Of a DNA stretch of 64,000 nucleotides, positions 23,676 to 36,390 are shown piece by piece (within the stretch, counting starts at the first letter, position 1; every line of letters begins with the position of its first letter). The translations under genes were made by a program, and so were the position numbers. The stretch is from contig RWJK01000132.1 of assembly GCA_004335835.1 (NCBI GenBank), positions 1 to 64,000 on the forward strand. Reading direction: 5' to 3'. Under the pieces are notes generated by a model. The model was given only the letters and a program-made list of their open reading frames with translations, did no database searches and had not been told where the DNA came from. The stretch comes from Scenedesmus sp. ARA3 (lineage: Eukaryota; Chlorophyta; Chlorophyceae; Sphaeropleales; Scenedesmaceae).

Positions 23676-25849
23676 GTCCATGGCTGTGGTTGTGCGCATG
23701 CGCATGACTGCTGCTGTGGGTTGAGCAGCAGCCTGGTGCACAGCTGCCAGCTGCAGGCTTTGCAGCCGGCCCGTTGCAGCAGCCGCTGCCAGCACAGGCA
23801 TGTTTGGGGCTGCAGGCAGCCTCATGCCCCTGCTGCTGCTGCTGCTGCTGCTGTGCGTGGCTGCTGGGGCAGCAGCTGCTGCTACAGGTGCTGGCACATG
23901 CTTTGTCAGCCGCACAGCAGCTGTCGTGCTCATGCTGGTGGTGGTGAACATGCTTGTGTCCACCCTCCTCCTGCTGCTGCTGCTGCTGCTGCTTTGCAGT
24001 GTCACAGCAGCTCTGCTGCTTGCTGCAGCAGCCGCTGTCGGCGCAGCACCCTTCCTTCCCAGCTGCATGCTGCTGCTTGACCAGCACCGTCGCATGCTGT
24101 TCCACAATCACCAGAGCTGTCTCTGGCTGCAGCCTCAAAATATCTTCAAGAGCGCCAGCTGCCCTGCTGACGCAGCGCTCCTCAAGCCACTCTGCCAGTG
24201 TGAACAGGAACACCAGCGCACCCGCCTCAAACCATTCGCCCAAGCCCACAGAGCCCGCCAGAGCAACCACGACTGAACGTAGCAACAGATCGCAGCGGCA
24301 GCAGGCAGGAAGGCGCAGTGTCAGGGAGTCGGTGCGCAAGGGAGTATGCTTGCAGCAGCTGCAACTGCAGCGTCAGCTGCAGACATTGTGCTACCTTGCG
24401 GATCATGTATTCAGGACACGCAATATATCACCCGACTGTCACAGCGACGACATGTTCACACAAAACTAGCAGAACGCACAAGTAGCCTGCTTGCATGCAA
24501 CTGCTTGCAGCTGCTCTGTCAACAACAGGCCGCGCAGGTGTGCAGCTGCTGCAAGCTATGCTGCGAGCACCACCACTCCTGCCTGCTGCACATCCTGTGA
24601 GCCGCTTACCAAGGCAGTTCATGTCCAGGTTGCGGTTCTTCAGCCCTGCCCAAGCTTTGCGCAGCACAGGCGGCACGCCAACAGCAGCCGCCACCAGCGC
24701 AAACAGGCCCTGCTGCAGCAGCACCGGCGCCCCTGGCAGCAGCAGCAGTAGCAAGCTCAGCAGCAGCAGGCCGCCAGAGCTCAGCACACTCAGCGGCGGC
24801 ACTGCAGGGTGCTGCTGCAGCTGCGCAATGCAGCGAAACAGCCCCGGCTGGCTGGCTTGCGTGCTGCTGCTGCTGCTGCTGCTGCCTGGCCCCTGGCCGC
24901 CAGTGCTGCGGGTGGTGAGGCTGGCTTGCAGCCCTGCGCTGTTGAGCGCTGCTACAATGGCTGCTGGGCTGATGACAAGCGGCTCGTGGTGCACTGTCAC
25001 TAACTTTGTTACAACGCCCACATCCACTGTCAGCACGCCTGGCACGCTGTCGAGTATGCTATGGATGAGGCGGGACTCCATGGGGCAGCAGATGCCGGCA
25101 GCATGGATGCGCGTGGTGACGGGGCCTGTGCTGCTGCTGCGCATCAGCAGGGAAGACAGGCCGCCAGCTGCACTGTGGAACGGCGTTTGCTGCTGCTGCT
25201 GCCGCTGCTGCGTGTAGTGCTGCAGCTGCTCGTAATGTTTCTCGCAGCCACAGCCACTGCTGCACGCGTCTGCATCAACGCTGCTGCTGTGTACATGCTG
25301 CTCCTCCTCCTGCTGCTGCTGCTGCCCTGGTTCTGCAGCAGCGCTGTGCGCGTGTTTGCTGCCCTCGTCGTGACAGCAGCCGCCGTTCTCGTGGTGGGCG
25401 TGGCTGCCGTTGAGATGTGCATGCTGCTTACTAGTCTCGTGCTTATGGTCGTGCCCGCAGCAGCCGCTGGCTCCAGCTGCATTTTTGTGGCTGCTGCCGT
25501 AACCGCCGCCGCTGCAGCTACTGCCGCTGTTGCTGCAGGGGTCACTGTCATGGCTGCGGCTGCGGCGGTGGCTGCAGCTGGTGGTGTGCTTGCTCACGCA
25601 ACTGCTGATGCCTGTTGCCTCAGCAGTGCAGACGCCATCGCTGCTGCTGCAGCTGGAGCCAGCATGATCGCAGTGGGCCTCTGACGCCTTCACTGCAGCA
25701 CAACCCTGCACCGAGGTATGCTTGCGCTGCTGATTTGACCCAGGGCTGGCCTTATGCTCTTGCTGGTGCTGGTGCTGCTGTTGCTGGTGCTGGTGCTGAT
25801 GCCCTTCAGCACAGCCATGATGGGCACAGCAGCGCTCATCGGAACCCAT
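20601..25849 (-). CDS. Heavy-metal-transporting P1B-ATPase (Zn/Cd HMA type) with Cys/His-rich insertions
   Basis: Exports divalent metals, probably Zn or Cd, across a membrane using ATP. Exons on the minus strand: 25849-24610, 24272-23098, 22727-20601, giving 1513 aa in consistent phase. The start is the first ATG of the open frame (25849). Residues 1-240 are a Cys/His/Gln-rich tail. Residues 246-312 form an HMA-like domain with GICCPMES (252-259), which resembles the GICC motif of plant Zn ATPases. Membrane segments follow, then the A domain (TGES near 678), the channel motif CPC (783-785), the phosphorylation motif DKSGTLT at 827, HP at about 866, TGDN at 1031 and GDGINDAP near 1172. Unusual features are about 165 residues of Cys/His/Gln inserted into the A domain (about 475-640) and about 90 residues with a Cys cluster between TGDN and GDGIND. 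The tail is rich in Ala, Gln and His. The 'Ser' in DKSGT is also atypical. Confidence 0.93.
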
Positions 25850-26882
25850 CACAGCTGAAATTGAAGTCCTGCGCAGCAACACGATGGATAATGCAGACTA
25901 CCATCGTCAGGGCAGCGTTGCAGCTAGCAGAGGCCAAGGATGAACACATTGGGCAACTGGCGCCTGTCTAGCCAATCCTTGGCCAATCAGGCGACACAAA
26001 CCTTTGCCATCGACAAACACATATCCATCGACAGTAGTATGTAGGCTGCTGCGCTGTAGGAAGGGTCCCACACACACCTTTGCCTAATCCAGCCGGGATG
26101 GGCTGCAGCCAACCCCGGCGCCACCGGCTCTAAGGATCATCACGCAACAATCACGCTGCTGCTATCTAGAACACCAACAACTGGTACCAAGGGACTCCTC
26201 CGACAGCAGTCTGCAGCGCGAAATCTGCACTGCCACGAAAAGGCGATCGAGAGAACTCAAGGTCAAACTGCAAGACGATGTGCAGCAATGAAGCATTCAA
26301 TTGGCAGGGAACGACGGGTACTTGTTGTCCACTACGGTGATTGTAGACATTCTTCTTCAGTACCTGTCCTGCTGAAACTGCGGCGTAAAGAACATGAGCT
26401 CGATTGAATGTAGTTAAACCAATCATACCGAGGCTTGTATCGCGTGACGCAGTGCTGTTTGTGTGCAGTCATGAGTCACTAGGAATTGACCACCACCTGT
26501 TGACTATGGTGTCCCATGGCTGCTTGCACCAGCAGGCCTTGAACCACCTGCAGGCATCAAGGTGACGGTGATTCTGCTTTCTGATCACGTTCAAGCTGTT
26601 GGGAAGGCTGTGGCACCAAGTGCTGTAGCAGCAGGATGCGGCTCAAGGTGCGCTGTGGCCACGCCCTATAAACAGTCTAGCACATATGCCAGTGTATTGA
26701 TTCAAGGAAAAATAAAAGTGCTAAGTGCTTTCTAACATTTTGAACCCAAGCCTGCAAGCAGATGAGCTGCTGTCCAACCATCATGCAGGTGCTGATGGCA
26801 CCGTTAGGTGCTGGCCAGACTGAGCAAGTAGCACTGGACATTTTCTGTGGCCAAGGCCAGCAAATTCTGCGCTGGCTGGCAT
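25850..26882. other. Divergent intergenic region between the metal ATPase and the EF-hand-like gene
   Basis: About 1 kb with no ORF of protein character. It should contain the promoters of both divergently transcribed genes. I saw no convincing metal-response or TATA element. An A-rich patch lies at about 26700-26740. Confidence 0.5.
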
Positions 26883-29800
26883 ATGCAGCCTGCGCGCAGT
26901 TGGCTTACAAACGAAGTGGGTAGTGCAGGAAATAGGCCTGATCATACGTCAACAGCAACAACGGCAACACGTGTACCTATGCACCTCTTGTTGCTGCTGA
27001 GCTGCAGTCGTCGTGTATACAGCAGCAGGAACAGACTAGCCAAACCATATACACTGCTCACAGATAACAGCATGCCTGCAGGTGAGGCCCTGGGCAGGTA
27101 TGTACCACAGACAGTGCTCAGCAAGGACGGCAATGTGCTGGATGTTGACCTGGTGCTCAGCGAGGCTGTGTCAGACCAAGATGAAGTGCTGGTAGAGTAC
27201 TCAGATGGTCCCACAGCATTCAGGACAAGGTAAGCCAGGCGGCGGCTCAGCTCATGCAGGCAGGCAACTGTCCACTGATGCAGCAGCAGCCCCAAAGAGA
27301 AGCTACAAGCCACTGCTGTAGAGGCAGGTGGCCAAACATGCAGTGGCCATTTCCTGCAAGCAACGTCATCGCTGATTCGCCACCATGTTGACCGCAAACA
27401 ACTGAACTAGCACATGAATGGGTTGCACGTAGTTCATTCATACGATTGCATGCTACAGGCAAGACTGAGCAGCTGGTCCCCACACAAAGACATGCGTGCA
27501 TATCAAGAGCCTCGTTGCTGCTGTTGCTGCATGTGCAGGTGGGAGGGCAGACCAACGAGCCCCCCGCTGAGCTGGAATGATGCTGGCAGTGAGGCTGAGC
27601 CCTCACCAGCAGCATGGCTGGAAGAACTTGACCTAGTAGCAGAGGGCTTAGCAGCACTGCAGGAGCCTTCAGAGCAGCAGGATGCAGCAGCAGCAGAGTC
27701 CAGCCTCAGCAGAGTGAGGGAGGTGCTGCTGCAGCATGCAGGTGAGCCATGCCTGCTACCATAGGGTGCTGTGCATGTTGCCAGATGGCATGTGTGCACA
27801 ACAGCATCAGCACACCAGGCGTGACCGTTGTGCAGCATGTCAGGCATGTGTGTATGTGGTGCCGTTTGATGTTGCAGCACCTCTGCATGGTTGGCCCTTG
27901 TGGCCGCTAGGGGCCGTCCTTGTGAGAGCAGCACGTCTGACACAGCAGCTTGGCAGAACACCCCATTCTGTAAAAAGCCAACTAGAACCGCAAGGGCTGC
28001 AAATCTGCCCCAGCTGGCCCCACTAGTTGCAGGAACTTCAGGAACCACATCTCTTGCTGCTGCCGCGCAGGTGCCCTGCAGATGCTGTTCCTACTGTACA
28101 CCTGTGAGGCGTCAACGCCTATAGATGCCATCCACAGGATGACCTTGCCGCAGTTCAAGGCCATGCTGCATGCAGCCAAGGTGACCAGCAGCAGCTTGCC
28201 ACCGGAGAAGCTTGACGAGCTGTTCACAGCTGTGCAAGCATCCAAGGGAGCAGTCAGCCGGTGAGCGCAGCAGCATGCACACGGCAGCAGCCTTGTTGTG
28301 GATGAAATGTTGATGTGACGCGGCTGTTGCGCAGGCTTGCAGTCGGCTGTCATGGTGCTCACTCGCCAGGCATGCAAATGAACAGCACCCAGCAGCAATG
28401 TTGCAGCAAAAACCACAGTTGCACAGCACACATGCAGGGCTGTGCAACAGGCTGCTCTGGAGGTGGCAGTGATACAGAAACCAGCAACTGCCTCTGCACA
28501 CAGCAGTGCCTGCATGCACTGCATTATAATCATGATGGCAAGATGATGCAATGTCAATGCATGTGCGTTTTGCAGGAAGGGCCAGACACCAAGCAACACA
28601 GCTGGGTTCGATCTAGCAGACTTCATGGTGGCTCTGGTGCATGTGGCGTATGTCAGGTGCGCGGCTCTCTGGCTTGGATTGACACTCCTGCAAGGGGCAT
28701 AACCTGAAGTGACAGGCCACTGTGATGTGGCAGGTTGACAGGTTTTCTGACTGCCACACGAGCAGATAACCTACCGTGTGTTGTCTGGCGGCCAAGCGCA
28801 TGCAGTTGTAGCTCAAGACTCATCCATGATGCTGGTTGCCGCTCTCGCCTCTCTGCTGTGCAGGTTCTCTGCAGAGTCGTTCACTACTGGGCCCAGCAAC
28901 ACACCGCTGTCTACCAAGCTGCTGTCCATGCTGCAGGACTGCATTTTTGCACACCTGTTCCCAGAGCTGCAGCGCAGAGTTGAGAAGCTGAGCAGCGCTG
29001 TGACACCACCAGCACAGGCGCTGCTGAGGAAGGGCCGCAGGTGGGCCTAAATAGGCACAGTCTTGCCGTGGCAGCGGGGGGAGCAGCAGCAGCTCTTGTG
29101 CACTAGCAAGTCCACTTGCGCATGACTGCGGGTGCAGCTGTCAACAGACACACGCTACAAAACGCAACTGCTGCATGCCCGACTACCAGTGCTCATACAT
29201 GCTCACTTCTCATCACCCAGCACCCACTTTGACATTGACAACGGTGCAACTGCTTTGCTTGTTCGTTGGTCCTGATGCATGATGCGCCAGTTGCAATCAG
29301 CACCAAGTTCCCTCCTCATTTGCACCAACCCAGAAACTCAAGCAGCCTGTGCCGCTGATCTGCATACGCCCGCTGCTGCTGCCCAGGTTGACTGAGCAGG
29401 TGCTGGAGCGCTGCCAGATCAGGCGCGTGCGCTCGCGCGTGCTGCGTGTTGACGTGCGCTACGTGGCCAAGCACCTGCAGCGCTGGGGCCTGCTGGGCAA
29501 GGAGTTCACCCTGCCTGAGCTGGCGCCCGTCATCATCTTTGCAAAGCAGGCATCCACAGACCCGTACAAGTGAGCACGTGCGCTGCACTGCTTATTATAG
29601 GTGACGCATTGCTGACACCGCCATCAGTACTATGAGGTGGGCCAGCAGCTGAAACAATGCTGCAGCACCTATCGGGCATCCTGAACGGTATGTTGGGCTA
29701 AGCAGCTTGTTGCTCGAATGCCACCTGGCTGATCACGTCATGCCAGCTCCGAGAGTGACTATACGGCATGCGCTGGTTCCACCATTGCAATGCACAGCTT

Positions 29801-30287
29801 GTATGGCGCACAGATGCAGCATTGTATGTGATTGGCGGCCTACACACACCACTCCCACGTGGACATCCTCAGCAAATAGACTTATTTGCAGCTGTTCATG
29901 TCAAAAGTGCCGGTGTCCCTCAAATACCCACATTTGTTGTCAACATGCACGCTCACTATGTCTTATGCTTCTTGCTGCATGAGAGCGCACTCAACAAACA
30001 TGCTTCCAGCAGACCCACTCTTGCTGCCCGGCCCACGGCATGCATGCCCTGCCTGCCCAACTCTGCACCTGCGCACGGTGTCCTGCAGGTTTGAGCAGCA
30101 TGCGCAGCCGCTGGCGCTGGACTATGACGAGTTCGAGCGGCTGCTGCTGGGGCTGGCGCTGCTGCAGGCGCGCGTGCGCAAGCGCGTGGACGCCTTTGAT
30201 GAGGTGCTGGGGGAGCTGCTGGACAGCGTGTACAACAAGGCAGGCGTGCTGCTGGGGCTGGACCAACAGCAGCAGCAGGCGCTGTAG
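26883..30287 (+). CDS. Unrecognised helical protein with EF-hand-like modules
   Basis: Exons in phase: 26883 (or 26979 or 27072)-27229, 27539-27741, 28071-28260, 28576-28656, 28864-29040, 29387-29569, 30089-30287. This gives 396 aa from the ATG at 27072, or 427 and 459 from the earlier in-frame ATGs. The start at 26979 would give a short hydrophobic N-terminus (MHLLLLLSC). Two similar modules are visible. One has LFLLYT, MTLPQFKAMLHAAKV and LDELFTAVQA, then FDLADFMVALVHVAYVRF. The other has LRVDVRYVAKHLQRWGL, EFTLPELAPVIIF and LDYDEFERLLLGLALL. This spacing of an F-x-x-F/L helix with D/E loops resembles degenerate EF-hand or flagella-associated proteins, but no canonical calcium loop is evident. 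The gene model is well supported by phase. The function is not. Confidence 0.6.
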
Positions 30288-30522
30288 CAGATGCTGCCGT
30301 GTATGGCGTAGCACGTTTGCGTTGGGTGCTTCAAGCTGAACAAACGTCAGCAATGTTCTTGAAGCTGCGCAGGGTCAGCGCCTTTTATGAGCGTCTACGC
30401 TGCCCAGTGGGCAATCTGCTGATGTGTTGGCAGAGTCTGTTTGTGCGGCGCAGCAGGACTCTCTTTCACGTGCGGTTAAGCTTTGAAGCCAGATTATGGC
30501 CTTGAACTTGAGATGATGTGAG

Positions 30523-30527
30523 TGTAA
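30523..30527 (+). terminator. Candidate poly(A) signal TGTAA
   Basis: TGTAA lies 236 bases past the stop of the EF-hand-like gene and before the next start codon, where a 3' end is required. Confidence 0.45.
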
Positions 30528-30654
30528 AAAGAGCAGTTATCTCAGTGGAGCTGTTGTCCAAGGATGTCCAAGATGCCAACTCGAACGTGACAGCGGCAGT
30601 TGTGAATGAAGGGTGCTGGCCGCGCTGCAGGCTCTGCGATATGGTGCATCTATA

Positions 30655-32038
30655 ATGCTGCCCCAGACCCTGACTTCAGCAGGCCGAGAGCGTCTTGCGG
30701 CCAGGCTGGCTGAATGCTGGCAACAGCCTGAGATTGAGACCCACCCAGGTACTTTTAAATGCTGCTTATGTGGGGCGGATCCCGATGCACTGATTGGTAA
30801 CGCTAATGCAGCTCACATTATCACTTCTGCGGTGTTTGTGGCTGCAATGTTGACGAGCTGGTGGGCTTGAGCACGGTTGGGGACCTGTGCTGTGCAACAG
30901 CACCTGTCAGGTCCAGTGGCGTCAAACAGTTGCTGCTCACCCACCTGCCTTAAAAAGCATAACACCAATAGACATGCCATTTTGTGACGTGAAAGTGAAC
31001 AACCGGGCGTCGCTGAGCTCTGCTCGGCAGGTAAAACCTCCAACATGTTGTGCCTTGTTGTGCCTGCAAGAGTCCAGGATTTGCGCCCAGCCCCACGTGA
31101 TTCTGCACTGTTCTGACTTGTTCCGCGTGGACGATTAAGCACGCTGCGGCCTTTGTGGACCAAACAAGGCTGGTCCAACCCCAGGGATGCTATCGACACA
31201 GCCACGTGATCTATGCCAGTTAGTGATTAGGGATCAGTTCTAAGGCATCCCTGTGGCCGCTGCTGCTGGCAGGTGTGAGATTTTGTTTGGATCCTGGCAG
31301 GGGCCAGTCAATAGGGGAGGCGCTGGGTGTGCAGCATATTGAAAACATTTCCGCGATCTTGCTCCTGCAGGACCAGCGCCAGGCAGCGGCAGGCGTTTGA
31401 GCAGCTGCAGGCCAACAGCGTGGCCTGGCCATAACGCCAGCCTGATGCACGCAACCGCCGTAGCAGCATCCCTTCGTGGCGGTTTGGAGGCCGCAGAATG
31501 TTCAGTTGACGCTGTTATCAAGGGGCAGCACGCGGCTGTGCAGCAGCCGCTTGGGGCGTACTTGCCAACAGCTGGGGACTGCTGTGACAGCTACTTCGCT
31601 GACCAGCCCTGGGAGGATGTTTGTTTCGTGCCTGTGGGATGCACTGCTATGATGGACCAGCTGCTAGATCAGCTGCGGCCTGGAAGCACCTGCAGCAGCA
31701 GCCAGTCGCTGTCACGAGCAGCAGGAGTTAACAGCGATGGCAGCAAGAGCAGCAACAGCAGCCAGAGCAGCTGCCAGGCACAAGCAGCAGCGTCGATGCC
31801 TGTGCCGCGGTCGCCAGCAGCTTTGAGCTCTGCTGAAGTGCACACTAGTGCTTGCACGAGTCTGCTGGCCAGTTACAGTGCAGCTCCAGGCAGAACCTGG
31901 TGTGTGATGGAGCTGCCTCATGATTGCATTGTCAGCTTTGAAAGCGATGCAGGCGAGGCAGCACAGCAGCACACAGCACAGCAGTCGCAGTGCGCTGTGC
32001 ATGGCAGCAACAGCGGCGAAAACAGCAGCAAAATACAG

Positions 32039-32074
<36 letters not shown>

Positions 32075-32476
32075 AAGCCGCTGTTGTCTGCTGCTTGCGC
32101 GTCGCAGTACTTCAGTGCAGCAGCAGCCATGACAGCAGCGTTGCCAGCATCACCTAGTGCCGCTGCTGCTGCTGCTGCAGCGGGGACCAGCAACCAATTT
32201 CTGTCTGCAGCATATCACACTCTGCCAGCATGCAGTGACTGTTGCGAAGCCTGGCCAGACTACAGCGCAGCAGCGGCAGCGGCAGCAGCACCGCCGCTGC
32301 AGGGCGAGCGTGAGGTGCACATACATCTGCTGCAGCTGCTACTGCAGCAGAAGCTGGGTATTGGGGACTCGTTTGACTCCCTGGCTGAGCTGCCGCTGCA
32401 CAACCCCTACGAACATGGAGCCGGGGCGCGCTGCAGCTGGGCAGCCGGCGCAGAGTGTTTTGTGGGCGAGTTTTAG
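30655..32476 (+). CDS. Unknown low-complexity protein (Gln/Ala/Ser-rich), gene model tentative
   Basis: Two exons join in phase: 30655-30748 and 31371-32476, giving 399 aa. The first exon ends CCAG/GTACTT and the second follows CTCCTGCAG. Exon 1 encodes LTSAGRERLAARLAECW. Exon 2 has ordered-looking patches (WEDVCFVPVG, TWCVMELPHDCIVSF and, near the C-terminus, EVHIHLLQLLLQQKLG and LAELPLHNPYEHG) separated by poly-Ser, poly-Gln (32037-32073) and poly-Ala. I recognise no family. Alternatively the second part is a single-exon gene starting at the ATG 31445 (343 aa). Another frame of the same exon reads RQRQAFEQLQANSVAWP and then stop, which could be the true end of a different upstream gene. The intron 30749-31370 contains Cys-x2-Cys motifs in open frames. 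Confidence 0.42.
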
Positions 32477-35400
32477 GGCTAGCGCGTGTAGCGACAATGG
32501 CTTGTTCTGTTCGACTCGTGTAGTGGGGCGTGCAGTGCATTGTGCTATCCTGTTCTTTTGAGTCTCGTGTGGCGTGCAACAAGCCACCAGCTGTGTGGCT
32601 GCTTGCACATACTTGGCACAGCTGGGGCGTACAAGGTTGCTGCGGCTGTGCTCTTGCGGATGCATTCTTTACGAGTGCACTGACATCACATACCGTGTCA
32701 GGTGGCAGCACACATTTGAGTGCTGCTGAGCTTGCCTTGAAATGCTCAGCATTGCAGGTGTACAACACAGGAGGCATGGCCGCAACAAAGGTCTGCCTGG
32801 TATGGCACTGAACGTACTGGTGACTGCTGCTGCTTCCAAGCTTGATTGGCTATCTTATGTACGTTGGCTCACTGCATCCCTCGTGTGTGCGCGTGGGAGG
32901 TTTGCTGGTGGTGGCGATGATGGTGTACGCTGCACATATAATCGTCTGCTGACATACGCACTGTTGAACCTTGTCAGCGTGCCGCACGTGGCACAACCTG
33001 CTGTACTGGTCAATTGCAATGGGTAGCTTTGCATTGGGGGTTGGATGTCTGTGCCTGCTTTTAGGCGAACTTGAAGGCAGGGGATGGACAGTTGACGAAC
33101 GCAGCACACAGCAGAAAGTACTAGGTGCCTGGGGCATGTCAGGCGCTGGTGCTGTTTGAAAGCTTGTTGTATGACTCAGCATCGACTGGCCTTGGCTGCA
33201 GCGCGGCTGAAGCTAACGCCCTGCTGCATGACAATGGCCCTGCCGTGCACATCAGCACCGGTGATTCACCCGTGTTGATACTGCCTTGATTTTGCGCTGC
33301 CGCAGTATATGGCTTGCTGTGCAAAAAGTTGTTCAGTGCAGATGCAGCTGCTAGTTTGTTGTGGCAGCGATAGCCTGCGCTGTCTGTCTCGCGCGCGACT
33401 AATGTTTTTGAATGCGCGGCGTTTGATGCCCTGTCACACTCTGCTGCAGCATGTGCGCGGCCGGCTGATGTGGCATGTGGAGTGAAAGTGCTGAGCGCAT
33501 GCCATCTGCACACTCGTGAATCATGCATAGCGCTTGTGGCTGGTCGGCGCTCGGCAGCGGTACTGGTGTCAGCAGGCTTCAAAGCACGTTGCATGCTGCG
33601 AAACGACGAAGGGAGCTTAGCTCCGTCACAGGCTTGTCTTTGGTGTGTGTGGCTCGTGCAGGGTGTGCGTTTGATGCATTGCTGCCTTGGGTTGGTGAGC
33701 AGTGCATGACGTGTGTGCTGCAGGCTGTTTTGCGGATGCTTGCGCGTGTTTTGCCTGCGTGTACGCAGGTGGAGATGCGCTGCAGGAAGTAACAGCGTGT
33801 TCATCTTTGTGTGGTTGTGTTGCTGTGCACAGTGCAGGCGTGCTTGTTTCATGTGCGGCAGCCGTGCTTGAGGGATGCTCAAATGGATGGGGTTGGGGCA
33901 GCCAGCGGAGCGGAGTTAGCGCTGAGTTGCATGGTTTAGTCGTGCATGTGGCTCTGTTGTGGGAGCGCAACAACTCTATCTGTGTTGCCATTACACCCTG
34001 CACTTGGATGGGCTGCTTGCGCTGTGACCTGCTTGCACGGCACAGCACGGGCCTCAAACATGGCGAGCAAAACCTCGCAGAGACTACAGCGGGGTGTCTG
34101 GCCCACAATATGCAGCTGTACTTCTGTGCATGGGGTTGCACGCTTTGTTTGCTGGGAAGCGGCCAGGCGCTTTGCCGGGCAGGGTTTGTGCGGCAGGTGC
34201 TGAGTAACGTAGGGCGTGGGAGGTAGGCTGGGGTGTATTGCGCTCCTGTGTAGTGTGGAGCATTGCTGCAGGGGGCACTGTGTGTATGTGCGTGTCAAAC
34301 CCTGACGGCACATTAGCAGCTGCAGCTGGCAGCATGCTTTGATCGGTTTCTGGGATGATGTAGTGCAACGGCAAATATGCATCCGCTGCGCTTGTGGAGC
34401 TGTGGCTGTTTGCGTCACTAGGGCCGTCATCGTGCTTGTGATGTCTCCCCTGACCTACTTATGCACGCCTCCAAAAGCATTTGAATGAACTCAACATGGG
34501 TTGCGCCGCGTGGCTATGCGCTGGCTTTTGCACCAGCAGCAGCGCCGGCAGATCCATATCATACATCACACCTGCGCAGTCGTTGCGTGGGCGGCGGCGC
34601 ATGTTTAGCACTTGGAGGAGTGGCCACTTGTGCATGCATCATCAGCAGCCGAGTTCAATGTGTTCACATGGCAGTCGCGGTATACTATTTATGTTGTATG
34701 CTTCACGATCATCACTGCTGTGTCCGGCCAATGGAGGATCAGTGGCAGTGGGTGGAGCAGCAGCAGTTCTTTGCTTTGTGCAGTGTATCATGTCCGATTT
34801 GTGGGTTGAAGCAGCGTCCTCGCCTGACGGTAGGACACACTGCTTTGGGCAAGCAGCTTGCTACTAATGAACGCTAACCTTGTGTTATGACGTGGGCAGA
34901 AGGTGGTTTGGCTACTGGCTTGAAAGATTGAACTAGTGCTTTTTCTCCAGGCGAAATGGTTGCAGCTGGGAAGGCAGCAGTCGGGCAGATCACACAACCC
35001 GCGGACGTGCTTGCTGAACGTGTTGTGTCTGCTGTAGCTGTCTGCCTGTTTGTGTGTGTCATTGGGGGAAGTACTGCGGGCGTGGTGTGAATCACTCATT
35101 GTATCTGAGTCGTGTGCGGCACGCCAAAGGGTTCTGTTGTGCGGCAACCCCACATCACCCTGTATTGTTGCTTGTTCAACTTGGTTGAGGTGTTCTGTAT
35201 GTAGGCGTGCGGTGCTCTTGCATCAGGCAATGATTCTGTTGCTGAATGTATTTGTGGCTGTGGGCTGGCAGCAAGCAGCAGAACCATGGTCAGGCCTTGT
35301 TTTCATCATGCTGTGGCGCTGTTGTTGCGTGTGCCATGCACACCTGCAGAGGCTCCTTCATGTGCTTGCACTGCTGTTGCTGTGCGTGCACACTTCTGAT

Positions 35401-36083
35401 TGCCTTGCATCTCTCAAAATGTGACTGGCCACTTAAGATGCTGCGTTGGCGCAGCCAGCATTGCTTCTGAGTGCGAGGGCATGGCTCGGCAGCCTGACAG
35501 TTCTTTGTGCAGGCCTTGTGCAGGTCCAAAGGGCAGGCAGAAACCCTGTGAGGCAGCCTGTGCGCCACTTACACTGGCAGCTGCTGGGATCTTGTGATGC
35601 ATAGTGCTGCAGCTCTCTATCGTGTGACTTTGCAACACAGGGAATCTGTTGTTGTGGCTGGCATGCTTTCAGTGTGGGCAGCCCCAGCCATAAGACGCGG
35701 TTCTGTTAGCCCACACACACTCGATACACCCACACATCGGTCCATGTGTGCATACTATCACTGGCAGATGGTGTCGTGCTTTGTGCACTTTACTTATGTC
35801 TGGTATTCACCCTCAGGGCGCTGAGTCAGCACCATAGGTTCGTCCACATGAGTTCAGCTAGCATGCTGCAAGGGTGTATTGCGCCGGGAATGCCCTTTTT
35901 GTGTTTCATGCACCGTGCTTGCAGGCAGTTGATAAACGTGCAGCCTGACGCTTCCTTGATGCGTCAGCATGCACTGCTGCTGTGTGCCGTGCAGTTGTTC
36001 TCTTGTGTTGACAGGCTGGTGGTTGGGGCCATATATGTGGGATCTTGGCAGCTGTCGTCTGCAAGTCAGCTCGACGTTTTGTC
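32477..36083 (+). other. 3.6-kb GT-rich tail, no gene
   Basis: No coding exon is recognised in any frame. The plus strand is persistently G/T-rich. I found no TGTAA on the plus strand between the stop at 32476 and 36083, although about three would be expected by chance. The first lies at 36084, where the skew ends. I read this as a possible very long 3' UTR. Confidence 0.5.
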
Positions 36084-36088
36084 TGTAA
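36084..36088 (+). terminator. Candidate poly(A) signal TGTAA at the convergent boundary
   Basis: First plus-strand TGTAA after 3.6 kb, at the change from GT-rich to AC-rich sequence. The opposing minus-strand motif is at 36221-36225. Confidence 0.4.
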
Positions 36089-36220
36089 CCTGTGATCCCT
36101 GACGCCCTGTATGTTCACAGCTGTTGAGAACAGCGAGTTGCCGACTGCTGCAGTTAGAGCATCAACAGCTACATATCTATAAAGAAGCAAAGTTGCCGGT
36201 TGCATTTGTAACAGCAATCA

Positions 36221-36225
36221 TTACA
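36221..36225 (-). terminator. Candidate distal poly(A) signal TGTAA for the subtilisin gene
   Basis: TTACA on the plus strand lies about 2.0 kb past the protease stop, at the skew boundary. A proximal copy is at 38028-38032. Confidence 0.3.
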
Positions 36226-36302
36226 AGCACAATGCAACATCATGCATACTCACATAGCTAGACGGCTCCCCAGGCCATCATGGCTGCTGCAACTAGCCAC
36301 AT

Positions 36303-36390
36303 CCCACACTGCCAAGGAGGTGACCTGCCGCAGTTGGCAACTACCTACACCCCACACTGCCAAGGAGGTGACCTGCCGCAGTTGGCAACT
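36303..36390. repeat. Exact 40-bp direct repeat, 48-bp spacing
   Basis: The 40 bases starting CCCACACTGCCAAGG and ending GTTGGCAACT occur at 36303-36342 and 36351-36390 without mismatch. Within each unit TGCCAA and TTGGCA are complementary and could form a small hairpin. Confidence 0.9.

Noticed and set aside
25061..25684. 207-residue Ala/Val/Leu-rich open frame on the plus strand, membrane-like
   Set aside because: It is antisense of the Cys/His-rich N-terminus of the metal ATPase. Its hydrophobic look comes from complementing CAG/CAC codons.
33139..33882. 247-residue minus-strand open frame
   Set aside because: It is open because the opposite strand is GT-rich. The composition (His, Thr, Gln, Arg) is that of an antisense of low-complexity DNA.
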